64,000 nt of DNA from positions 5,042 through 69,041 of the forward strand of contig KL197763.1 in assembly GCA_000697665.1 (NCBI GenBank), written 5' to 3'. Below are positions 1 to 9,990 of this stretch, in pieces (the stretch's first letter is position 1; each line of letters begins with the position of its first letter). Both the position numbers and the translations under genes were made by a program. The DNA is from Jaapia argillacea MUCL 33604. Lineage: Eukaryota; Basidiomycota; Agaricomycetes; Jaapiales; Jaapiaceae. Below the pieces are notes generated by a model that was given only the letters and a program-made list of their open reading frames with translations, had not been told where the DNA came from and did not search any database.

Positions 1-733
1 CAAGCGCCAGGTAAGTCATGTGATAGACACCTCCAGATCCCCCTGACGTCATAGAGAACATTCCAGAACTCCGTAGTAGTCCAGATTTCTCTGAGTAGCT
101 GCGGACTACGCCGCAGTCGCTCTAGATTTCTCCGAGTATGTCAAATGACCTAACTCAGGACCGTAACTCAGGATAGTTACTCAGGACTCGCAGTAGAAGC
201 ACGGGCGCAGCAGCCCCGCTTAGTGATAGACGCTTACATGTGCGTAGATAGATTGTGTATATATAGCTGGTGGAACTGGGCGTAACACCCCAGCTTTCAG
301 TTGGCTTTTTCTTTCTTGTCAGTAGTCCCCTTCCTTATCCTTGGATCACCAGTGTCGGGGGCTCACTGGCGCCCATATCAGATTCAAAATCAAGCTGTGA
401 TCGGAGGCCTTTGACCCAGCTCTCCATCCTGAGGCAGTTCCGGCTAGTGTTCACGAGCGACGGGGCAGAACTGACAATGATGAAGGTCCGGTATACTGTA
501 TTCCCGCGGCCGGCACGAGTTGAAGGTTGCACTCTTTTTCTTCGAGGGCTTTGTCTTTCCTTATGCCTCTGATCTAGGCGACTGTTGGTGTCGGGTCGAT
601 GTCAGCTATAATGATCCTCGTCCACCAATATCCATTACATGACTGTACAACGACATATGGATGGTACCGCGATCTTCAAGTCGCATGTACTACATGTATT
701 ACCAGCCCGTTCGAAAGATGAAACACGGCCGTA
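1..733. other. Intergenic, no gene supported
   Basis: No open frame here resembles a known protein. A TATATATAG stretch at 258-266 on the + strand sits before a 100-codon frame (270-572) of low plausibility. The block reads like a promoter or an old terminal repeat, but only one copy is in view, so neither can be supported. Confidence 0.4.
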
Positions 734-2284
734 CTACTCGCGCATCTGCTCCGAGCCTGTGTGAGTCGACTCCTTCAAGATATCCTCAAAAAGTTGCACC
801 TCATCGATGACTCTATCCTTCCCAATCGACCTTCCATGGACGACTTCAACCATCGTGTCCTTGGAGACGACATAAACCCTTTGTGGAGGAAGCCCCGCTT
901 TCCCCAAGTTCGCCTTCACGCTCCCGCGGGTTTCCGCCAGAAACTTCGCCCTTGCTGCTGGCAACATCTGAGCGTGTTGTATCCCATCGTCCACCATCAA
1001 GTTATAACCCATATCTGTCATGATGTTCAAGACATGCTGGTCGGCCTTGGATCGGACGATATATGAAGGGATATTGAATCGTTTGCAGTTCTCGAGGATG
1101 GCGATATCCGTAGCGGAGAAGCGGTTGTCGATCAAGACGATGATGCGGTCGAAGACAAATAGCTCTTGGGCGTTGAAATACTGCCAGTCAGGGATCTCCA
1201 AAGTGCCCGCACCCGGAACATCGTACCAGACGAAAGGATTCTTGGGATCAGGATCTGGGTAACCCGTAACCTGCAAGGTGGTTTCGACGATCCCCGTGTT
1301 AGCTGCCCTGGGGTCGTTGTTGGTCAATCCGCGGAATGCATTGATCAAGGACGATTTCCCACTCCCCGCAAGTCCGGCAATCGCGAAGTGGAAGCGTCCC
1401 TCAGTATATCCAAATCGTATCTTGGCGGATTTGATATCCTCCTCGGTGGGTGATACGACTGGTCGATCCCCGCGTAACCGCTTGCCCTCCAATTCGTCTA
1501 TCCTCGAAACCTGCCCTCGAAGCTCATCCAGCGCTTTCAGTTCCGATGCTTTCGCAGAATCTGCCCGTCTCTGGGCCTCGACGGCTCTCTCGCCTGCTTC
1601 CACTTGTATAGCCATCGCCTTAGCAGCTGTCTCTTCGGCCAATCTCTTTTCCTTTTCGGCACGTTGTCGACCCTCTTCCGCCATCCTCTTCTTCTCTTCC
1701 GTCCCCTTCCTCTCCGCCTCTGCTATCCGTGCGCTCTCCTCAGCTCTCCTCTTCGTCTCCCTTGCTTCGCTCTCAGCCTTCCTCCTCTCTTCTTCAGCCT
1801 TGGCCATGGCAATCTCCGCCCTCCTCTTCTCATCCTCAGCCCTAATCCTCGCTTCGTCTGCGATCCTCTTTTCCATTTCAGCCCTGGCTTTCGCCTCTTG
1901 GATCCTCCTCTGCTCCTCATCGGCTCTTCTCCTTTCTTCCTCCGCTACCCACTTCTCGTGATCAGCCTGGATCCTCACCGCCTCTATTGCCCGCTTCTCT
2001 TCCTCGATCCTTATCCTCTCAGCCTCCCATAGTCTTCTGTCCTCTTCTATCCTCCATTGAGCCTCTGCGGCCCTCTGCCTAGCCAACGCAGCCTCCTGCT
2101 CTAACCGTTCTACTTCTCTGGCAGCGTTTTCAGTATTGTACCTCGTTTCATAGTGTGTGTTAGCCAAGTGTCGAAGTCTGGGGGGCAAGTCGCCCGAGCC
2201 TACGGAGGTGATGAAACAAACCATGAGGCCTTGGTGGAAGGGATAGCTCGAGGAGTATAGAGAGGGGTATAAGAGCTCGGACAA
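734..2284 (-). CDS. IRG-like (immunity-related GTPase type) protein with long coiled coil
   Basis: A single 516-residue frame. Residues about 50-270 are an uninterrupted Glu/Arg/Ala/Lys-rich heptad stretch, a long coiled coil. The GTPase domain follows: G1/P-loop GLAGSGKSS near 304-312, a G3-like DVPGAG near 355-360 in place of the Ras DxxG context (the DxPG form is usual in IRGs), and a G4-like RSKAD near 411-415. IRG proteins bind GTP and act on membranes or parasite vacuoles in vertebrates; basidiomycetes carry coiled-coil plus IRG-domain proteins of unknown role. Start: the first ATG of the frame, with a TATA box 74 nt upstream. Residues 1-45 are not coiled coil and could include a retained intron, so the exact N-terminus is uncertain. 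The family call is firm, the function is not. Confidence 0.85.
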   Translation of the reverse strand: MSELLYPSLYSSSYPFHQGLMVCFITSVGSGDLPPRLRHLANTHYETRYNTENAAREVERLEQEAALARQRAAEAQWRIEEDRRLWEAERIRIEEEKRAIEAVRIQADHEKWVAEEERRRADEEQRRIQEAKARAEMEKRIADEARIRAEDEKRRAEIAMAKAEEERRKAESEARETKRRAEESARIAEAERKGTEEKKRMAEEGRQRAEKEKRLAEETAAKAMAIQVEAGERAVEAQRRADSAKASELKALDELRGQVSRIDELEGKRLRGDRPVVSPTEEDIKSAKIRFGYTEGRFHFAIAGLAGSGKSSLINAFRGLTNNDPRAANTGIVETTLQVTGYPDPDPKNPFVWYDVPGAGTLEIPDWQYFNAQELFVFDRIIVLIDNRFSATDIAILENCKRFNIPSYIVRSKADQHVLNIMTDMGYNLMVDDGIQHAQMLPAARAKFLAETRGSVKANLGKAGLPPQRVYVVSKDTMVEVVHGRSIGKDRVIDEVQLFEDILKESTHTGSEQMRE

Positions 2285-2870
2285 GCCACGGCGTCGAGAA
2301 GGAAGCTTTGTTCGATTGCCTTTGAATTACAAAGCGGGAGAGAGATTCACCGAGTAACTTATATATCCAGGGGAGACGGACCTCACCCAGCTTTGCTGGT
2401 GCATCCTTAACCGCTGACCCTTTCCCTCCATCGATCAAAATGACAGGTCGTGTCAACCTTCTTCTGCCTCGCAGTATATTCAACAGTCTGTATCAGATAG
2501 GCGCCAGGATATGTGCTGTGTGCACACTCCACGAGGACAGAGATCTTAGCTCGCCTTAATATCCGCTAGGGTTGTATGACAGCCGCTGTAACATGCCAAT
2601 ATAACGATGTCCGTAAAGATAGAAGGGATATACTCCCATTGTGGAAACGGTCAGAGGCAATGAAACTTTAAGTGACGTTGATGAGATACATGTGCAAGAT
2701 GTGCAGGAGGTCGTTCGGCACCTTGAAGGGGCTGAAGCTCCGAATGTGGGACCCACACCGCAAACTGGTACGATAAACCCACTGCCTCCCGCTGGCCATA
2801 CCTATTTTACCATTCTACTGTCGCATCCCGCATCACTATCGCACTATTATTTACCCATACTATACTCTGA
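2285..2870. other. Promoter of the IRG-like gene and 3' flank of F-box gene 1
   Basis: No gene seen. The right part (about 2640-2870) is the 3' flank of the F-box unit. It is related to the sequences just below 4886, 6994 and 9991, so the tandem duplication includes flanking DNA. Confidence 0.5.
2358..2365 (-). promoter_or_regulatory. TATA box of the IRG-like gene
   Basis: TATATAAG on the minus strand, 74 nt before the ATG at 2284. Position and orientation fit the core promoter of the GTPase gene and support that start. Confidence 0.5.
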
Positions 2871-4550
2871 TCATGGAATGGAATATGAAGAGTATGCTAA
2901 TGCGGGGGGCGGAGGAACAAAGTCCAGAACTCGAATCTCACCGCCCGATGTCAGGATACATATCCGCCCCAATAGCGGAGACCAATCATACAAAGTCATG
3001 AAGTCATCGACGCGACGATCTCTCCATAGTCGCATACGGGATTTTTTCACATCGGAATCCTCTCCAGCGACATTTGGCAACGTAATACAACCCTTCGCGC
3101 AGTCGAACCACGCGAACAGTACCTCGTCCGCGCAGAAAGAAGGACCGATTCGGGGTTCACTGACATACTTGGAATCGACGCCATACAAGCGACGGCTGTC
3201 AACGAGAATGGGCGGGCTCGCATTTTCGGAGGTTGAAGTTTGGGGAAGCGGAGGTAAAAATCGGTAGAGATTTCTTGTCCGGGGGGCGGAGAGACCGAGG
3301 AAATGCAGGAAAGGACTATCGACCTCCTCAAGTGGTAATAATTCTGCCAGACCGTCAACGATGACTGGGGAAAGGCCGTGCGTTTGGACCGTCGTAGGAT
3401 GCAACATCGAAATCTCAACGCCACTCTGATCAACGTCGCTGGGCTTGACCAACTCGGGGAATGGGAAAACATGAAGTCGACAATTGTGACTGTCCATCAA
3501 ATATATGTTGTTATGTATGTGGTTGAGCTGGAAGAAAAATATAGCTTAAAACGTCGGATAGGCTCGAGCAGTTGAGACACTACAAACCTGGTGCCACTGG
3601 CCGTCGAACTCCTCCATCTCAACTGTTGAGTGGATGTCACTACGGAAATCCCAGAAGCGCATACAACAATGACCCGTCCAACCAATAGTATGTTCTGCCA
3701 GGAAGGCACGTGGAAGATGCGCTTCCGTTGTCCCATGTTTTGCAACAATTGTAAATACAGGAGCTTGATCCAGTGGGTTGACAGTCATGACTGTAAACTC
3801 GATGGTCCTATGGTTGATGATGAGCGGATATTCAGTTGGTTAAGCAAAAGAGAAACAACGTCGACAAGTTACCATTCTTGGTGTCTATGACCAGAAATAA
3901 CGAGCAGATTGAACCCGAAACCATCTTCGACAGGGCGCACGAGAAACTGTGAATCATTGAAGGCAGTGAGCGACAGAAGATTCGGAACAGCGATGGTGGC
4001 GAGGGGATATAGTGGGATCAAGGTGTAGGGGGTGTACCCAAGGTCCCAGAGTTCCACCACAGATTTTGCCTTTGCTGTAATCAAAAATCGTCCACCAGGA
4101 ACAAGCCGAAACTTGTCACGTCTGGCATCATGGGGAGCAAGCAACGGATCGTCAAGGTTAAGTAGACGCGTCGCAATGGGTGGCATGAGCTCATGCCCAG
4201 CGTTCAACGATCGCCGAACGCGGGACAGGAATCGGCGAGCAGACGTCGCTACATGTTGCAGTTCTACCAGTGACATCTTGTCAGTTTGGAAGACCGACAA
4301 ATTCCAAGTCGATTTGCAAGCGATGCGACGAATAGCGTCCATCCATACGACTCGCTGAACGCTAGCCTCGAAAAGGGATCGACAGCACTAAAACAAATTT
4401 GTTCAATAGGAGGAATTCACCGAGCGTACCATTCTTGGTCGACTTGAAGCTCACCATACGGAGACGGATGATATCGCACGGATCTGTATGCGATAGGATT
4501 CGCATTAGAATATCAAGACAGAGATTCGACAACGAGCTGCCGGCGGTCAT
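2871..4550 (-). CDS. F-box protein, tandem copy 1 (495 aa)
   Basis: Four exons in transcript order: 4550-4455, 4387-3873, 3807-3588, 3527-2871, with introns of 67, 65 and 60 nt. The exons sum to 496 codons without a stop. Exon 1 encodes an F-box-like start (SLSNLCLDILMRILSHTDP) that would bind Skp1 in an SCF ubiquitin ligase. The rest is a basidiomycete-type C-terminal domain with conserved VPGGRFLITAKAKSVVELW and LLGRICLL-like motifs, probably the substrate-binding part. The last exon differs from the other copies: a run of six G at the family stop site (five in copy 3) shifts the frame past the usual stop and adds about 12 residues (ALAYSSYSIP end). The target is unknown. Confidence 0.8.
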
Positions 4551-4885
4551 AGTACCACGGTAAGTTGGTTTGAGAGAGTTGAGTAGTTAACCGGAACAGA
4601 CAGCGCAGGGGTCGTGTTTCCCGTGGGAAACAGACACCTCAGGCTGAGCCAGCTGATTTCTCCTTCAATATTGGGATAGGTATTTCAGGAATATCTGCTC
4701 TACAATGGTAGCAAGAAAGTGAGTGTTTACGAAGCGCGGAAAGGCATTGCAGCAAGAGTTAAAGTTATGGAGCAACCCGGTCATACATATGTATTATAAC
4801 ATTCTATAGTCGGATCTGGCACCAGTATCGCACTGGAATTTATCCATGATATAATCTGATCATGGAATGGAAGACGGACACTACG
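4551..4885. other. Intergenic between F-box copies 1 and 2
   Basis: 335 bp holding the promoter of copy 1 and the 3' flank of copy 2. No other gene or element seen. Confidence 0.5.
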
Positions 4886-6530
4886 CTAGTGTGAGGGCGG
4901 AGGAACGAAGTCCAGGACTCGGATCTCGTTGTCCGATGTCAGGAGACATATCCGTCCCAATAACGGAGACCAATCATACCAAGTCATGGATTCACCGTCG
5001 CGATGATCTCTCCACAGCAGAAGGGACTGTTTCACATCGGAAAGGTCCCCAATGATACATGGCAACGTAACACAAATGCCCTTCGCGTAGTCGAACCACA
5101 CAAACAGTACTTCGTCCTCGCAGAACGAAGAACTGATTCGGGGTTCGCTGACATACTCGGAATCGACGGCAAGCAAGCGACAGCTACCCATGAGAATAGG
5201 CGGTCTTGCCTCCTCGGAGGTTGAAGTTTGGGGAAGTTGAGGCAAGAAGCGGTAGAGACTTCTCGACGAGGTGGTGGCACCGATGAAATGCAGGAAAGGA
5301 CTATTGACCTCCTCGAGTGGTAATAATTCTGCCAGATAGTCAAACATGACTAGGGAAAGGTCGTGCGTTTGGACGGTTGTAGGATGTGGCATTAAGAACT
5401 CGACATTCCTCTGATCAACGTTGCTGGGCTTGATCAACTCGGGGAATGGGAAAATGTGAAGTCGGGCAGTGCGATTGTCCACCAAATGTAAGTTGTTGTC
5501 TATGCGGGTGACCTGGAAGGAAAGCACGGCTCGACACGCTGGATGGACTCGTGCAGTTCAGATACTACAGACCTGGTGCCACGAGTTGTCGAACCCCTCT
5601 ACCTCAACTATTGAGTGGATATCATGGTGGAAGTCCCAGAAGCGCATACAACTATGGCCTGTCCAAAAGACGGTATGCTTCGATAAAAAGGCACGCGGAA
5701 GACGCTCTTCCCTCGCCCTATGTTTCGCAATGATTTCAAATGCGGGAGTTCGGTGAAGTGGGTTGACAGTCGTGACAGTAAATTCAATATCCCTATTGTT
5801 AATAATGAAGGGATATTCAGTTGGGCAATGCAGGACCAAGGTTGACAAGTTACCAATCTTGGGGTCTATCACCGGAAATCACCAGGAGATTGAACCCGGG
5901 TCCACCTTCTACAGGGTGCATAAGGAGCTGTGAATCTCGAAAACCATTGAGGACCAGAAGATTCGGAACAACCATGGTGGCGAGTGGATATAATGGGATC
6001 AAGGTGGTGGGGGTATACCCAAGGTCCCAAAGTTCCACCACAGACTTTGCCTTTGTAGTAATCAAAAATCGTCCACCAGGAACCAGCCGCAACATGTCGC
6101 GTCCGATATCAGAGGGATCAAGCCACGGAACGTCAAGGTTAAGTAGACGCGTCGCAATGGGTGGCATGAGTTTGTGGCCAGCGCTTAACGATCGTCGAAT
6201 GTGGGACATGAATCGGCAAGCAGATGTTGCTACATGTTGCAGTTCCACCAACGTCATCTTGTCAGTTTGGAAGCTGGACAAACTCCAAGTCGATCTGCAA
6301 GGTATGCGCCGAACAGCGTCCGTCCATACGATTCGCTGAACGCTAGCCTCGTGAAGGGATCGACAGCACTAGAGGATTGGTTGAGCGGGAAGAATTCATC
6401 GAGCGTACCCATCCTTGAACGACTTGGAGCTCACCATACGGAGACAGAAGATATCGCGCGGGTCCGTATGCGACAGGATCCGGATTAGGATATCAAGACA
6501 GAGATTCGACAACGAGGTGCCAGCGGTCAT
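4886..6530 (-). CDS. F-box protein, tandem copy 2 (485 aa)
   Basis: Exons 6530-6435, 6368-5854, 5792-5573 and 5512-4886; introns 66, 61 and 60 nt; 486 codons in one frame. The first three exons have exactly the lengths of the other copies (96, 515 and 220 nt); only the last exon varies. The F-box is at residues about 5-32 and the C-terminal domain is the same type as in copy 1. The stop TAG at 4886-4888 follows VLDFVPPPSH and is the usual family end. Start: the ATG before TAGTSLSNLCLDILIRIL is conserved in the tandem family. Predicted SCF adaptor; substrate unknown. Confidence 0.82.
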
Positions 6531-6993
6531 GGTAACACGGCCAGTTGGTTTGGAAGAGTTGAATAGTACTTTAGCTGGAGCAAACAAAGTGTTGTCTGTT
6601 GATGTACAGTAACTGTACGAGGTGGTGTTGCACGTGGGAAATGGACTACATACTTTCGTCCTCTGGTGTCTCCCCTTCAATACTTATTGGGTGGATTTGC
6701 TGCAAATTGGAATACAGTATTTCAGGAACATCTACTCTGCAATGGTATCAAGAAATACTGTCTGTGGAGCATGGAAAGACGTTGAGGGCCAAGGCGACCG
6801 AATTCCGGGCGTGACCGAGTTCCTGAACCTTCACAGTAGGGGTCCTCACACCGGTGACTCGACCGCAAACTGCGTACGATAAAACCCACCGGCCATATGT
6901 ATTTTTACATTCTAAATTCGGATCAGGTATTGCTGTCGAAGAAGTATTTATCCATGCTATACTCTGATCATGGAATGGAATGCGGAGAGCATG
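6531..6993. other. Intergenic between F-box copies 2 and 3
   Basis: 463 bp. It holds the promoter of copy 2 and a block (about 6640-6990) shared with the 3' flanks of copies 2 and 4. No separate gene seen. Confidence 0.5.
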
Positions 6994-8655
6994 CTAGTTC
7001 GGGGGCGGAGGAACAAAGTCCAGAACTCGGATCTCGTTGTCCGATTTCAGGAGACATATCCGTCCCAATAAAGGGGACCAGTCGTACCAAGTCATAGATT
7101 CATAGTCACGATGATCTATCCACAGCCGCATATGGGACTTGTTCACATCGAAAGCTTCTCCAGCAATTCTCGGTAGCGAAACACAAATGCCCTTGGCGTA
7201 GTCGAACCACACAAACAGTACCTCGTCCTTGCAGAACAAAGAACTGATCCGGGGTTCGCTGACATGCTCAGAATCGACGGCAAGCAAGCTACAGCTGCCC
7301 ATGAGATGGGGTAGTCTTCCCTCCTCGGAGTTTGAGGTTTGGGGAAGTTGAGGTAAGAAGCGGTAGAAATTTCTCGTCGAGGAAGTGGTGAAACCGATGA
7401 AATGCAGGAAAGGACTATCGACCTCCTCGAGCGGTAAGAATTCAGCCAGATAGTCAGACATGACTACCAGTAGCGGAAGGTTGTGCCTTTGGACCGATGT
7501 AGGATGTAACATCGAGAACTCGACGCCACTCTGATCGACGTCGCTGTGCTTGACCAAATCAGGGAATGGGAAAACATGGAGTCGAAGAGAGTGGCTGTCC
7601 AACAAATATATGTTGTTGTCTATGTGGGTGACCTGGAAGAACAACATCGTTCGACACGTTAAATGGACACGAGCAGTTTAGCCATTACAGACCTGGTGCA
7701 ACAAGCCGTCGAACTCCTCCATCTTAACTGTTGAGTGGATATCGCGACGGAAGTCCCAGAAGCGCATACAATAGTGGCCAGTCCAACCGACAGTATGTTC
7801 CGACAAGAAAGCGTGTGGAAGATGTGCTTCCCTCGCTCTGTGTTTTGCAACGATTTTAAACACAGGAGCTCGACCAAGTGGGGTGACAGTCATGACTGCA
7901 AACTCGATGTCCCTATCATTGATTATGAAGGGATATTGAGTTAGGTAAGCAGTGCAGAAACAATGTCGGTGAGTACCATTCTCGGCGTCGATGCCCAGAA
8001 ATAACGAGCAGATTGAACCTGGGACCATCTTCGACAGGGTACATGAGGAACTGTGAATCTTTGAAGGCATTGAGCGACAGAAGATTCGGAACAGCAATGG
8101 TGGCGAGTGGATATAATGGGATCAAAGTGGTGGGAGTGTATCCAAGGTCCCAAAGTTCCACCATGGACTTTGCCTTTGCAGTAATCAAAAATCGTCCACC
8201 AGGAACCAGCCGCAACATTTCACGTTTGGCATCAACGGGATCAAGTGACGGAACGTCGAGGTTAAGTAGACGCGTCGCAATGGGTGGCATGAGTTCGTGG
8301 CCAGCGTTTAACGACTGTCGTATGCGGGACATAAATCGGCGACCAGATGTCGCTACATGTTGCAGTTCCACCAACGTCATCTTGTCAGTTTGGAAGCTGG
8401 ACAAGTTCCAAGTCGATCTGCAAGGTATATGCCGAACAGCGTCCATCCATACAACTCGCTGGAGACTAGCCTCATGAAGGGATCGACAGCACTGAAACAA
8501 ATATATTCAATAGGTGGAATTCACCGAGGGTACCCATCCTTGGATGACTTGAAGCTTACCATACAGAGACGGATGATATCGCACGGATCCGTATGTGACA
8601 GGATTCGGATTATAATGTCAAGACAGAGATTCGACAACGAGTCGCCAGCGATCAT
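6994..8655 (-). CDS. F-box protein, tandem copy 3 (489 aa)
   Basis: Exons 8655-8560, 8491-7977, 7912-7693 and 7632-6994; introns 68, 64 and 60 nt; 490 codons without a stop. The second intron has a textbook CTAAC branch site. It can also be read through without a stop in the downstream frame (GTHRHCFCTAYL), but the splice pattern of the paralogues argues that it is removed. F-box at the N-terminus (SLSNLCLDIIIRIL), then the family C-terminal domain. Predicted SCF substrate adaptor. Confidence 0.82.
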
Positions 8656-8750
8656 GGTACAGCGGTAAGTTGTTGAAAGAGTTGATTAGTTAGCTGGAAC
8701 AGAAAGATGTCGTCTCCCGACGTAGCTGTCACCTTAAACAAGGTCGGGCG

Positions 8751-9360
8751 TGTCGCCGTAGCAAAGTCAGAATAATTCCGAGTCATTGCCTCGATAAGTT
8801 CTTGGGAGTGAGAAGGCAGCAAAGCCGACATCGAAGTTTAACTGAGCCGATAACTCTGTGGAGATCTCGAAGAGGAATCACAAATTTTGAATTCGAGAGG
8901 CTAACCCAAATATAGAATATGAGAATAGGATAAGTGATCATCACAAATGCGCGACAAAATTCAAACTACATTGGCTGTCGCACAAGTAAACTTTGAAGTG
9001 GACAATTACTTTTCCTATGTGTTGGGAGCACAGTCTGGTAACCATGGCAACTAGCCTAAAACGGTGGTTACCATGGGTATGCTCCCAACACATAGGAAAA
9101 GTAATTATCCAGCTCACAGTTTACTTGTGCGACGGCAATATAGTTTGAATTTTGTCGCCACATTTGTGGCCATCACTTATCCGATTCTTATATTCTATAT
9201 CTGGGTTATCATCCCGAATTCTCGATTTGTGGTTCCCCTTTGAGTTCTTCGCTAAGTCATCGCCTCTGTCAAACTTCGATGTAGGCTTTGCTGCCTCACT
9301 CACCCCAGAGACTTATCAAGGCAATGATACGGAATTTATTCTGACCATGCTCCGGCGACA
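8751..9360. mobile_element. Large foldback element, 610 bp, two arms of about 290 bp
   Basis: The two halves are inverted copies: the left arm from TGTCGCCGTAGCA matches the right end read backwards (TGTCGCCGGAGCA). The match runs with mismatches and small indels almost to the centre near 9055, leaving a very short loop. There is no coding capacity. Weak similarity continues outward to about 8723 and 9382. No convincing target-site duplication was found, so the family (foldback or long-TIR MITE) is open. Confidence 0.8.
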
Positions 9361-9374
9361 CATCTGGCCCTGTT

Positions 9375-9605
9375 TACAGCTAACTGCAAAACGATAGGGC
9401 AATCGAAGGATTTCCAGCTGTTGGAGCTGTGACGCCCGAGAAGGAGCAAAACCCCAAAACAGGCAGGTGGCCGATAAGCCGCGTCACAAAATCATGGAGT
9501 TGGTCCCCTTTCTGGTAACTCGGGGCTCCACAGACGTCACATTTCCACCTTCCCGTCACACCCGGGGAATTTGGAGATTGCCCTATCATTTTGCAGCTAG
9601 CTGTA
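9375..9605. mobile_element. Short MITE-like element with 30-bp terminal inverted repeats
   Basis: Termini 9375-9404 and 9576-9605 are inverted copies with 28 of 30 positions matching (start TACAGCTARCTGCAAAA). The core is about 170 bp and non-coding. If the outer TA is the target-site duplication, a Tc1/mariner-type origin fits, but this is not proven. It abuts the larger foldback element. Confidence 0.7.
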
Positions 9606-9990
9606 AGGTGTGTACAGGGACAGGAGAGGCGGAGTTTTGCCCGTGGGAAATGGATTGCCAGTGCTTTCGTGATTTTTCACCTCGGACCTAGCTGATTTCT
9701 CCTTCAGATGTGGGTGTCTGTGCTTCAAAATTGGGATACGTATTCAACAATGGTAGCAAAAAATTGACTGTTTCCGAAACATGGAAAGACATTGATATTG
9801 CAGTAGGAACCAAGGTTACGCTGACCGAGTTCCTGAACCTTAGAAGTACGGGTGGGTCACCACAAACTGGGTACCATAAAATCCACTGGCCATATGTATT
9901 ATAACATTCTATTGTCAGATCGGGTATCACTATCGCACTGGTATTCATCCATGATATGCTCTGATCGTGGGATGGGAGACGGAGAGTATA

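Larger units (their letters stand above)
8656..9990. other. Enlarged spacer between F-box copies 3 and 4
   Basis: Four to five times longer than the other spacers because two inverted-repeat elements (8751-9360 and 9375-9605) occupy it. Outside them, 8656-8750 is the promoter of copy 3 and about 9620-9990 is the unit 3' flank of copy 4. No gene. Confidence 0.6.

Noticed and set aside
1-400. Possible long terminal repeat of an old retroelement (TATA-like stretch, TGGCGCCC after a CA)
   Set aside because: Only one copy in view and no element coding region nearby; too little to call.
1278-1961. Long + strand frame opposite the IRG-like gene, rich in Ser and Leu
   Set aside because: It is the antisense of the Glu/Arg/Ala coiled coil; such mirror frames arise from codon composition.
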